A DNA stretch of 55,132 nt from Clostridiales bacterium. GTDB lineage: Bacteria; Bacillota; Clostridia; Oscillospirales; Acutalibacteraceae. The translations under genes were made by a program, and so were the position numbers. The stretch covers positions 1 through 55,132 of the forward strand of contig DXYF01000023.1 of the NCBI GenBank assembly GCA_019415945.1, read 5' to 3'. Position 1 is the first letter of the stretch. Each line of letters begins with the position of its first letter. Under the pieces are notes generated by a model that saw only the letters and a program-made list of their open reading frames with translations, did no database searches and was not told where the DNA came from. This document shows positions 1 through 8,600 of the stretch, piece by piece.

Positions 1-41
1 CAATTTCAGAGTTCTCGGATTGATTTACCACTTACTTTTTA

Positions 42-674
42 TCATGCCTCCTTTTCAGCAGTAACGCACATCCAGCCTGTGCTGCTCTTTGTATATGTCC
101 TTATATTCTGATAGCCTGCATGCAGCAATATATCAGTAATATTCTCTTTGGATACTGCCTTAATTCCCAAAAGATTTTCAACTCTGTCCCATTTATGCGG
201 TTTTTCCTCGCTTGTTACCATTTCAAACACAAGCAACAATTTGCCGCAAGGCTTTAACACTCTGTAAATTTCCTTGAGGTCGTTTAGCTTGTCCTGCCAA
301 AAATAATATGTTTCAACAGCCGTTACAATATCAAATTTATTCTCCTCAAAAGGAAGTGCTGATACGGACGCCTGTAATATTGTGGCCTTACCGCACATAA
401 GATTATTTTTGTTAAGCTTTTTAGATTTTTCAACGCAAAGCTCAGAATAATCCACACCGAAAACTTTGCCGTTTCCAACCTTTTCACAAAGTTTTGATAC
501 GGTTTTACCACCGCCGCATCCGACATCAAGTATATTGTCGTCACGGTTAATTTTCACGTGAACAAGCGCCCAGTCGGTAAGCTCGGAATGCCCTTTGTTC
601 ATCGAGCGTATCATAAGCTTACCCCAAAAGCCCTGCGGGCGTACAGCGTTTTCAACAAGTTTACGGTATTTCAT
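42..674 (-). CDS. Class I SAM-dependent methyltransferase
   Basis: A 210-aa soluble methyltransferase of unknown substrate. The SAM-binding glycine-rich motif ILDVGCGGGKT sits near residues 48-58, followed by an acidic strand (VFGVDYS) and a motif IV region (FDIVTAVETYYFW), the order seen in the UbiE/Methyltransf_11 fold. I start at the ATG at 674 because AGGAGC lies 6 nt upstream; the longer reading overlaps the preceding gene. The upstream gene on the same strand is the rRNA methylase ending at 695, so the two are probably cotranscribed. Fold assignment is firm, target molecule unknown. Confidence 0.85.
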   Translation of the reverse strand: MKYRKLVENAVRPQGFWGKLMIRSMNKGHSELTDWALVHVKINRDDNILDVGCGGGKTVSKLCEKVGNGKVFGVDYSELCVEKSKKLNKNNLMCGKATILQASVSALPFEENKFDIVTAVETYYFWQDKLNDLKEIYRVLKPCGKLLLVFEMVTSEEKPHKWDRVENLLGIKAVSKENITDILLHAGYQNIRTYTKSSTGWMCVTAEKEA

Positions 675-694
675 CTTTTTGCTCCTATAAAAAA

Positions 695-2059
695 TCAATT
701 CTTTTCAATCAAGCACACGCTCTCAACATGAGCGGTGCGGCTGAACATATCGCAGGGTGTAATTTCTTTTACAGAATAATTATATTCCTCAAAATACTTT
801 AAATCCCTTGCAAGCGTCGCAGGGTCGCAAGAAACATAAACCACTCTGCTAGGCGACATTTCAAAAATAGTTTTAACAAGATCTTCACCGCAGCCCTTTC
901 TCGGCGGATCTAAAATTACTGCATCGGGCTTTAAGCCCTCATTCTTTAGCTGTTCTGCGGCAGCGGACGCATCGCCGCAAATAAACCGTGCATTGTTTAT
1001 TGAGTTTATTTCGGCATTCTCTTTTGCATCGTTTATCGCATCGGAAATAATCTCAACTCCGACAAGCGTCTTACATTCTTTTGCCATTGTAAGTCCTATT
1101 GTACCCGTTCCGCAATATAAATCAAGGAGAATTTCGTCGGATTTCAGATTAGCATACTCCTTTGCCTTGTTGTAAAGCTTTTCAGCCTGACTTCTGTTTA
1201 CCTGCCAAAAAGAAAACGGAGAGATTTTGAATTTCAGTCCGCACAATTCATCGGTTATGTAGTCCCTGCCGAAAGCCGTTCTGTTCTTTTCTCCGAGGAT
1301 TACATTAGTGTCGTGTCGGTTTGTGTTTATAATGACGCTTGTAAGCGTAGCCAATTTTTCTCTGAGCGTTTTAATGAGCCGATCTTCCTGCTTTAAACCG
1401 TTTCCGTTTACGACATAGCAAACCATCAGTTCGTTTGTTACTTCACCCATTCTTATATACAGGTGTCTAAGTCTGCCCCTGCCCGTCTTTTCGTCATAAA
1501 TATCATTGCCGGACTTCTCAATAAAGCTTCTTGTAACAGAAATCACCTCTGAAAAAATCTCAGGCTGAAGCAAGCAGTCATAGCAGTCAATTATTCGGTG
1601 ACTGTGAAATGCATAAAATCCTATCTGTACTTTTCCGTATTTGTCGGTTCCGATCGGGAATTGTGCTTTGTTTCTGTAACGGCCGATATTATCGTTTTTT
1701 ATTATCGGTGCAAAGACTGCATCTTTGATTCCTCCGATTCGTGTTACTGCGTCAACTACCTTTTGATGCTTTATCCTGCACTCTTCGTCGTAGCTGATGT
1801 GACGCCATACGCAACCGCCGCATTTTGAAAAAACAGTACAGTCAGGCTCGATTCTCTCGAAAGAGGGAGTTACAATCCTCTCAATTTTGCCGAAAGCATA
1901 GGTCTTTTTAGCCTTTAAGATACGCACCTCAAGCTCATCTCCTACAGCAGAAAGCGGCACAAAAACAGCCATACCATCCTGCGTTTTACCGACTCCACTC
2001 CCCTCTGCCGAAGTTGATGTTATTGCTAAATTTATAATATCATTTTTTCTTAATGCCAT
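695..2059 (-). CDS. rlmD: 23S rRNA (uracil-5)-methyltransferase, RlmD/RumA family
   Basis: A 454-aa protein predicted to methylate C5 of a uridine in 23S rRNA (U1939 or U747 type) using SAM. An N-terminal TRAM domain (about residues 5-60) is followed by iron-sulfur cluster cysteines (CTVFSKCGGCVW and a later cysteine), the SAM motif LDLYCGTGTIGL, the DPPRKGC motif and the catalytic-cysteine motif VSCDPATLARD. The start is the ATG at 2059 (GGTGG upstream), which gives the usual MALRKND-type N-terminus. Gram-positive bacteria often carry one or two copies with differing specificity, so the exact uridine is not decidable here. Confidence 0.92.
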   Translation of the reverse strand: MALRKNDIINLAITSTSAEGSGVGKTQDGMAVFVPLSAVGDELEVRILKAKKTYAFGKIERIVTPSFERIEPDCTVFSKCGGCVWRHISYDEECRIKHQKVVDAVTRIGGIKDAVFAPIIKNDNIGRYRNKAQFPIGTDKYGKVQIGFYAFHSHRIIDCYDCLLQPEIFSEVISVTRSFIEKSGNDIYDEKTGRGRLRHLYIRMGEVTNELMVCYVVNGNGLKQEDRLIKTLREKLATLTSVIINTNRHDTNVILGEKNRTAFGRDYITDELCGLKFKISPFSFWQVNRSQAEKLYNKAKEYANLKSDEILLDLYCGTGTIGLTMAKECKTLVGVEIISDAINDAKENAEINSINNARFICGDASAAAEQLKNEGLKPDAVILDPPRKGCGEDLVKTIFEMSPSRVVYVSCDPATLARDLKYFEEYNYSVKEITPCDMFSRTAHVESVCLIEKN

Positions 2060-2251
2060 AATCAGTACCACCGTTAATTTATACATATATTTTACCATTG
2101 ACTCAATTATTTGGCAACAGGGTACAATTTGAAAGTTATAAAATATTAATTGTAAAATTAAATAAATTTGCTTTTAGGTATTTATTTTTTATCATTTTAG
2201 ACTTATAATATAAGTTGAATTACCTAAATTATTACAAAGGCGGTTGTATTT

Positions 2252-3643
2252 TTGAATTACGATAAACTTATGGATAATATAAAAAGAATACATTTTATCG
2301 GTATAGGCGGAAGCGGAATGTGTCCTCTTGCCGAAATACTAAGAAGCGAGGGCTTTGAGCTTTCAGGCTCGGATATGAACGAGGGTGAAACACTTGACAG
2401 AATCAAAAGTTACGGTATTCCCGTATATATGGGACACAGAGCAGAAAATATAAACGGAGCAGAGCTTGTTGTTTATTCTGCGGCAATTAAAGAAACAAAC
2501 CCCGAAAGAATGGCGGCAAAAGAGCAGGAAATCCCCTGCATTGAGCGAAGCGTTATGCTCGGTGTTGTTACAAGGCGATATAAAAGAAGCATTGCAGTAT
2601 CAGGTACGCACGGAAAAACAACTACAACCGCAATGCTCTCACAGATATTAATAGGAAGCGGTTTTGATCCGTCGGCAATTATAGGCGGAAAGCTTCCGTT
2701 TATAGGCGGCAACAGCTATGTTGGACACAGCGATATTATCGTTTGCGAAGCCTGCGAATATGTTGATACTTTTTTGGAGCTGAACCCTTATATTTCAATT
2801 ATCTTGAATATTGACGCAGATCATCTTGATTATTTTAAAAATCTCGATAACATCAAGAAATCCTTTAACAAGTTTGCAAAACAGACAACGGGATTGCTTG
2901 TAATAAACGGTGACGACGAAAATACGCTTGAAGCGGTAAAAGATGTTGAAATTCCGAAAATAACATACGGCTTTGGCGAAAGCTGTGATTACAGAGCTGT
3001 TAATGTTTCCGCAGACAAGGGAGTACACGAGCAGTTTGATTTGTATTATAAAGGAGAAATTCTCACAAACATTAAGCTAATTGTTCCCGGCAGACACAAT
3101 ATTTATAACGCGCTCGCCGCAGCCGCTACCGCACATTATCTTGGTGCGACACCGAAAGAATTGTCGGAAAACCTCCACAAATTCGGCGGTGTTCACAGAA
3201 GATTTGAAATATTAGGCACTCCCTGCGGAATAACTGTTGCCGATGATTTTGCTCATCATCCTACAGAGCTGACAGCCACTTTGAACGCTGCGATGAATAT
3301 GGGCTTTAAAAAGGTCTGGGCAGTATTTCAGCCGCATACATTTTCAAGAACTGCTATGTTGCTTGATGATTTTGCAGAAGCACTTAAAATCCCTGATGTT
3401 GCTATTATATCTGAGATTCTTCCTGTTAGAGAAACAAACACATATAACATATATTCTACCGACTTGGGGGCAAAAGTACCTAACTCAGTTTGTCTTGATA
3501 CTTTTGAGGAGATTACAGACTATGTATGTAAAAACGCAAAAGAAGGCGATTTAATTCTCACAATGGGCGGCGGAAATGTTTATATGTGTGCAAATATGAT
3601 ATACAAACAGCTAAAATATATTGAAGAGAATCAGGGAGAATAA
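2252..3643 (+). CDS. murC: UDP-N-acetylmuramate--L-alanine ligase
   Basis: A 463-aa ATP-dependent Mur ligase that adds L-alanine to UDP-MurNAc, the first amino acid of the peptidoglycan stem peptide, in the cytoplasm. It has the N-terminal nucleotide-binding GIGGSGM motif, the P-loop GTHGKTTTTAM near residues 117-127, the central DADHLDYF segment and the C-terminal QPHTFSRT motif specific to MurC. Length is normal for the family. The start is read as TTG at 2252 behind AAAGGCGG; an ATG six codons later is the alternative. It stands alone, facing away from the rlmD gene, and ends in an intrinsic terminator. Confidence 0.96.
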   Translation: MNYDKLMDNIKRIHFIGIGGSGMCPLAEILRSEGFELSGSDMNEGETLDRIKSYGIPVYMGHRAENINGAELVVYSAAIKETNPERMAAKEQEIPCIERSVMLGVVTRRYKRSIAVSGTHGKTTTTAMLSQILIGSGFDPSAIIGGKLPFIGGNSYVGHSDIIVCEACEYVDTFLELNPYISIILNIDADHLDYFKNLDNIKKSFNKFAKQTTGLLVINGDDENTLEAVKDVEIPKITYGFGESCDYRAVNVSADKGVHEQFDLYYKGEILTNIKLIVPGRHNIYNALAAAATAHYLGATPKELSENLHKFGGVHRRFEILGTPCGITVADDFAHHPTELTATLNAAMNMGFKKVWAVFQPHTFSRTAMLLDDFAEALKIPDVAIISEILPVRETNTYNIYSTDLGAKVPNSVCLDTFEEITDYVCKNAKEGDLILTMGGGNVYMCANMIYKQLKYIEENQGE

Positions 3644-3695
3644 ATTATATTTAATAATTTCAAGTATTAACCTTAATTTAAATTCAATTATAATC

Positions 3696-3731
3696 AAATA
3701 AGCGGCAGCAAAGGCTACCGCTTATTTTTAT
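3696..3731 (+). terminator. Intrinsic terminator of murC
   Basis: Arms AAATAAGCGG-AGC and GCT-CCGCTTATTT pair across a 4-nt loop with a single C/A mismatch, followed by a T-rich run on the plus strand. It lies 53 nt after the murC stop and before the convergent gene. Confidence 0.85.
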
Positions 3732-3779
3732 TGTATTACAGCAATATTTATAATAGCTATAATAAATATAAAATATTTT

Positions 3780-4481
3780 CTATTTTACTATCGCGTCACG
3801 AGCTGTATATGCAGCAGAAATATCCGTGTTGCATGTTAAAATGTAAAAATCACAGCAAGAAATCAACTCTTCTATATTATTAAGAAGTTTATCAGCAACA
3901 TCAGCGGTGAGATAGCGGGAAGTTGAAAGGTATAAATTACTTATAATTTCAGAATTTTCAGCCTTTTTAACGGAATTTTTCTCTCCTCGTTTGACAAAAA
4001 CAACTGCTCCGACAGGTGCAGAGATATTATTTGCTATACCACTTCCGCCGTCAAACGGAGTACCAAACGCGACAGCTCTGCCGTTCTTAACTCTGACAAC
4101 AGGTTTGTCGTCATTAATAATCTCTACCATGCTGCCGAACGCTTTTTTCCAAAGAGCTGTATGGGTTGATTTTCCGACTCCCGATTGTGCAGAAAACAAA
4201 TAAGCTTTGCCGTTATATTTAATGGCTGACGAGTGAATTAGCATTGCATTATAAGAAATAATTTCTTTGCTGAAAAGACAGGAATATGCAAAGCTCTCGC
4301 ATCGTCCTATACCTATTTTATCGCTCATTTTGCGGCATATACTGTCAAAATATCTCTTTGTGGGTGACAAATAAATTTGTGCAGGGCATTCTGATTTGTA
4401 TTCAAAAGGTAAAGATAAATTTTTTAAATAATCATATTTTGGCAAATATTCAGTAACAATATCAGCTATTAAATATTTCAA
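3780..4481 (-). CDS. HprK-like P-loop ATPase/kinase
   Basis: A 233-aa protein with a Walker A loop SAQSGVGKSTHTALW in a setting (IHSSAIKYNGKAYLF before it, INDDKP after it) typical of the HPr kinase/PEP carboxykinase-like family. It lacks the N-terminal domain of true HPr kinase, so it is one of the short HprK-like proteins often linked to small modified peptides such as lasso-peptide kinases. The start is TTG at 4481 behind GGAGG. It follows a dockerin protein and a 62-residue peptide gene on the same strand, but a terminator separates it from them. Substrate unknown; kinase activity is inferred. Confidence 0.7.
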   Translation of the reverse strand: MKYLIADIVTEYLPKYDYLKNLSLPFEYKSECPAQIYLSPTKRYFDSICRKMSDKIGIGRCESFAYSCLFSKEIISYNAMLIHSSAIKYNGKAYLFSAQSGVGKSTHTALWKKAFGSMVEIINDDKPVVRVKNGRAVAFGTPFDGGSGIANNISAPVGAVVFVKRGEKNSVKKAENSEIISNLYLSTSRYLTADVADKLLNNIEELISCCDFYILTCNTDISAAYTARDAIVK

Positions 4482-4498
4482 TTTTACCTCCAAAAACA

Positions 4499-4520
4499 AA
4501 CAGACTCTTTCGAGTCTGTT
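4499..4520 (-). terminator. Terminator after LRR-dockerin gene
   Basis: A perfect 9-bp stem AACAGACTC/GAGTCTGTT with a tetraloop is followed on the minus strand by TGTTTTTGG. It is 5 nt past the stop at 4526. The GG of that tail begins the GGAGG ribosome site of the HprK-like gene, so that gene depends on read-through or a very close promoter. Confidence 0.85.
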
Positions 4521-4525
4521 ATATT

Positions 4526-5395
4526 TTAGTTATTCACAAGATAAAGCTGTATTTTTGTGGCATCAGATACATTTATAAGACCGTCACCGTTAAAATCAGC
4601 AAGTGAAATTTGAGTTTCATCAAAATCAGCCATAAGTACACAGTAACGCTGAATTAAAGTGGCATCAGATACCGAAACAATTCCGTCTTTATCAACATCC
4701 CCCAGTTTGAAGGTATTGTCAACATCCACAAATTCAAGATTATTAAATGCGGCAAAGCGTTCAGCAATAGTACCCTTGTGACCGTAAATAACAACATTTG
4801 TCGTATTTTTAAAAGCATTGTTGCCGATGGTATCAACTGTCTTTGGAATATAAACCGACTGAAGTGAAGGACATTCAGCGAAAGCAAAATTACCGATTTT
4901 TGTAGCCGTGTCAGGTATTTCAAAAGACTTCAGGCTTGAGCACTGGTAAAACATCTGATCCGGAATCTCAGTGACCTTAGCATCAAACTTAACATCAGAC
5001 AAAGAAGTACATCCCTGAAACAAACCTGTACCGACAGATGTGCAGTTAGCAGGAATATTAATCGACTTTAGATTAGTCATATTCATAAAAACGAATCTGT
5101 TAAGGGATGTTATTGTTTCAGGTAATGTTATTGACTCAATAACACTGCTGTTTTCACAGTTTGCAAATGCCATAAAATCCACAGAAACAACCGTGTCACC
5201 AAAAATAGTTTCAGGCACCACAAGATCCTTGTCAGCCTCATGATAATCGCAAATCATAATTTGACCGGTGCCAACACGCAAAAACTTGTAAACACCGTTA
5301 TCAAAATATGTTTCAGCAAAGGCTGACTGTATGCCTAATACAGAAATCAGTAATGTGACAGTTAATATTAAAAAAAGTTTTTTAATTTTCTTCAT
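4526..5395 (-). CDS. Secreted BspA-type leucine-rich repeat protein with C-terminal dockerin
   Basis: A 289-aa exported protein. Residues 1-27 form a signal peptide (KKIKK, hydrophobic core, cleavage after SAFA). Residues about 60-220 hold BspA-like leucine-rich repeats (LPETIT, IPANCTSVGTGLF, IPDTATKIGNFAF, IPKTVDTIGNNAF). Residues about 230-289 are a type I dockerin with two calcium-loop repeats, GDVDKDGIVSVSDATLIQRY and LADFNGDGLINVSDATKIQ. The dockerin should attach it to a cohesin; the LRR may mediate adhesion. The start is moved to the ATG at 5395 (GGTGATATT upstream), giving a proper signal peptide. It follows the 62-aa peptide gene with a stem-loop between. Confidence 0.93.
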   Translation of the reverse strand: MKKIKKLFLILTVTLLISVLGIQSAFAETYFDNGVYKFLRVGTGQIMICDYHEADKDLVVPETIFGDTVVSVDFMAFANCENSSVIESITLPETITSLNRFVFMNMTNLKSINIPANCTSVGTGLFQGCTSLSDVKFDAKVTEIPDQMFYQCSSLKSFEIPDTATKIGNFAFAECPSLQSVYIPKTVDTIGNNAFKNTTNVVIYGHKGTIAERFAAFNNLEFVDVDNTFKLGDVDKDGIVSVSDATLIQRYCVLMADFDETQISLADFNGDGLINVSDATKIQLYLVNN

Positions 5396-5418
5396 AATAT
5401 CACCAAAATTATAGATTA

Positions 5419-5444
5419 GGGGCAAATACAAGAGTATTTGCCCC
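5419..5444. terminator. Stem-loop between peptide gene and LRR-dockerin gene
   Basis: A perfect 11-bp inverted repeat, GGGGCAAATAC and GTATTTGCCCC, with loop AAGA. Neither strand has a strong T-tract behind it, so it may be a weak terminator, a processing site or an mRNA 3-prime stabiliser that lets the small peptide be made in excess over the gene downstream. Confidence 0.55.
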
Positions 5445-5459
5445 ACAAGTAATTAAAAT

Positions 5460-5648
5460 TTAGTATTGATTTCCCGGATCTTCTCCGAAGAATGGATCAA
5501 CGATTACCGGACCTGTCGAAGATTGAGTACCAACAGGCTCCTCAGAGGGCCATGTCGTGTTAATACTATCTACGATTGCAGATGCCAAAGTACTTTCAAA
5601 CTCAAATTTTGTAACTTTAAATTCCGGTGAAATATATGTTTTTTTCAT
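5460..5648 (-). CDS. 62-aa peptide, possible modified-peptide precursor
   Basis: A small protein beginning MKKTYISPEFKVTKFEFES, a leader-like N-terminus common in Clostridial short peptides. The rest is rich in Ser, Thr, Pro and Gly and ends in an acidic, aromatic tail (DPFFGEDPGNQY). It has no signal peptide, transmembrane segment or cysteine. The start is the ATG at 5648 behind GGAG; the earlier in-frame GTG overlaps that ribosome site. It lies between two secreted-protein genes, and an HprK-like kinase gene is two genes on. A role as a kinase substrate or RiPP-like precursor is inference; function unknown. Confidence 0.6.
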   Translation of the reverse strand: MKKTYISPEFKVTKFEFESTLASAIVDSINTTWPSEEPVGTQSSTGPVIVDPFFGEDPGNQY

Positions 5649-5699
5649 CTGTATCACTCCATTATTAAATAAACATAAAAACTTATATCCGATTATTAC

Positions 5700-8600
5700 T
5701 TAGGCTTGGTTAGCAATTTGATAAAGGTTGAAATATACAGCCTCTGTAATCTGATATGAATCCGGAATTATATCGCCGTTTGCATCAACCTGGTATACAT
5801 AATAGTAAGCCTTCATAACATACAACTGCATTGACGGGCTGTTCTGGAATTTTACAAAATAGTCAAGCCTGTTCAAGTTATTGTAATCAGCATTGTTAAT
5901 TGCAAAGTTATAAACAACTCTGTTGTCGCTTTCGTATGCATATCTATTGGTTGATGTTTGACCTGATGTAGCAAAGTCCATGAGTTTTTCATCATCGCTT
6001 GCAAAAGTAATGTCTGAATAATCTGTACTTACGCCAGGATCAATTTTAGTGTTCTGACTAATCTCAACAATAAGACCGGTACGATACTGAACTGAATCGG
6101 AAGATGTGGTAGTGTTAAGCTGAGTATAATCTTTATCCATAAATGAAACGATAAAATCAGCGTACAAATAATCATATTTATTGCCGGCTTCATCAGTATA
6201 CTGCTCTCTTGAATATGTCGGAGAACCGATTGACATTGAAGTATCAAGAGGATCCGAAATAACAGCAACAATATCATAGTCGTCAACAATCTTTAAGTTG
6301 AACTCTTTAGAGAAACACTTACCAACCTCTTTTAATGTACCAAACTCATATACGATCCAGTAAGAGAAGTTAGGATCGTCACAAGTATAGAAAGATCCAT
6401 CAGCTTTTGTAAGGTACGAGTTATAAGGAATATTGCTTACAGGAGTTGCGATGTCATCATCTGATACTTTAATTGTTACTTTGCAAGGTTTAACAGTCTG
6501 GGTGGCTTTTAAAGTAGCAGTAGTACCAACAGTTGAATAAGTTTGATCCGTAATCTCCCATGTACAATTCTTATAAAGGTCATCGATGTAAGGAGCATTT
6601 GCATAAATCAAATCTTCTGTTATTGTATAGCCGTTCTGTTCAAGATATGTATCATCAAGAGTTACTTTAACAGTATAAGTCTTTTCACTGCCAAATCTGT
6701 CAATGTACTTATAATTTAGAACAGCGTCAGCAGTTACAGAAGCAATGTCAGAATAGTAGTTAAATACATTAACAAGAAGCTTTTCATTATCATAAATATC
6801 GCTTACATAAACATCAAATGTAAATGAAACTTCCTGATCAACGGGTACTACTTCTTCCTCAGGCTCAACAATCTGATATTCCGAACCGTCAAGTCGGTAC
6901 CAATTTACAAACTGGTTATTACCCTTCATGTGAGTTATCAAAGTAACTGTGAAATACTCATCTTCAAGAGGATTAACCTGTAATGAGCATGTATTTTCTG
7001 CTCTTGTGCATATATTCTCGGTTGAACCATCGATGCCGTGACGAACAACAGTCAAATAATAGTATCCGCCGCCGCCCAAAGCATTCGGTCCTGTATATTT
7101 GTTGTGGTTAATAATCAATGTCTCATCTGAGACCTTAACAAATCTTGCAACAAATGTGTAAGACTTATCAAGAATAACATCAGTAACCTGCTGGTTAGCA
7201 TTTACGGAGAACTTTTTATAATTTCCGTCAGCATCAATATAGCCCCATTCAACAAACATATATCCGTTACCGGGAGTTGCAGAAAGCTCAACGGAAGTGT
7301 TACGGGTTACAGTAACAGAAGTTTCACCTGCAATAGTTGCAATATTGCCTGTAGTGCCGTCAACATCTTCGGTCCACTCACTTGAATCTGAAGAATCAGC
7401 ATACTGTACGACAGTATTACCTGTTACCTCTTCAACAGATTTTGAATAGAACCACTGACCGTCAACACGGCTGTCAGCTCCGCTTATTGATTCATACGAA
7501 ACATAAGCAGGTGAATTTGCATAACCCGCAGCCTCAATAGCTTGGTATGCAGCTGTATTTTCACCTGAATCGTTTAATCTTGGTAAAAAGTCTGACGGAA
7601 CACCTCTTGTAATATAGTTGCCGTCTTTATCATATACATACCATACTGTTGACCAAACACCGTGACCCTCAATATTCTGGTTACCGACTGACACAATCCT
7701 AAGCTCATTCTTAGACATATCTTCCTCAGTAAGCAGATTACCAATCAAAGAAGTAGCGTTTCCGTCGTAGTCAACAATCATATCCCATCCGTTATTTGCG
7801 GTAAACTGTGAAAGGTCAACAGTTGGAGCAACATCAGGGTTATTAGTTGCGTCGTTGAGTAAAATATTCTGGTTTGTACGATTTTTACTGTACTGCATTT
7901 TAAACTCAACAACATCGTAGCCATTTCTATCAATTTGTACAAGGTCATCGTAGTCATAAGTCTGTGCGTTAGCCTTACCCTCAGCGACCATAAACTGATT
8001 GTGAAGTTTATCGAACGAGTAGTTACTTACAACAACACCTGAAATCTTATATTCGGTTTTTTCACCGTTAGCATCATAATAATACTTTGCAACCTTCGTG
8101 TAATATTTACCGTTATTGTCACGAAGCATAGGCTGACCGGGATAAGCACCGTCTCCCTCATTAGCATTAGGATCACCGTCAGCACCGATTCCGCCTGTAT
8201 AGTAATAAGTATATGTAGCCAAAGTATTGCCGGCTAATTTAGAAGCATACTCATCGTTAAGAACCTCTGATGCATCAACATAGAATGTGATATAATCATC
8301 ATTTTTCTCAATATTAGTATTATAGTAGACAGGAGTAATCTCCAAAGATTTTGATGTCATGCTCTCAGAAAGCAGATAAGAAGCCTCGTATTTACCGTTA
8401 CCCTGTGAAACAGCAGTTACAGTTATACCGTTGATTACATATGCAGCAACATAGTAACCAGCTTGATGATACGAAGCAGCAACAACAGTCTGGATTCTGA
8501 TCATGTTGCCTTTAGTTGCTGTATATACAGAATAATGAACAGCCGGATCATCAGAAATAATCTCATCATATCCGCTGAGTAATGTAGTGGTACCATAATC

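Noticed and set aside
1..41. Continuation of a gene at the left edge
   Set aside because: The first 41 bases after the methyltransferase stop carry no start site or motif that I can support.
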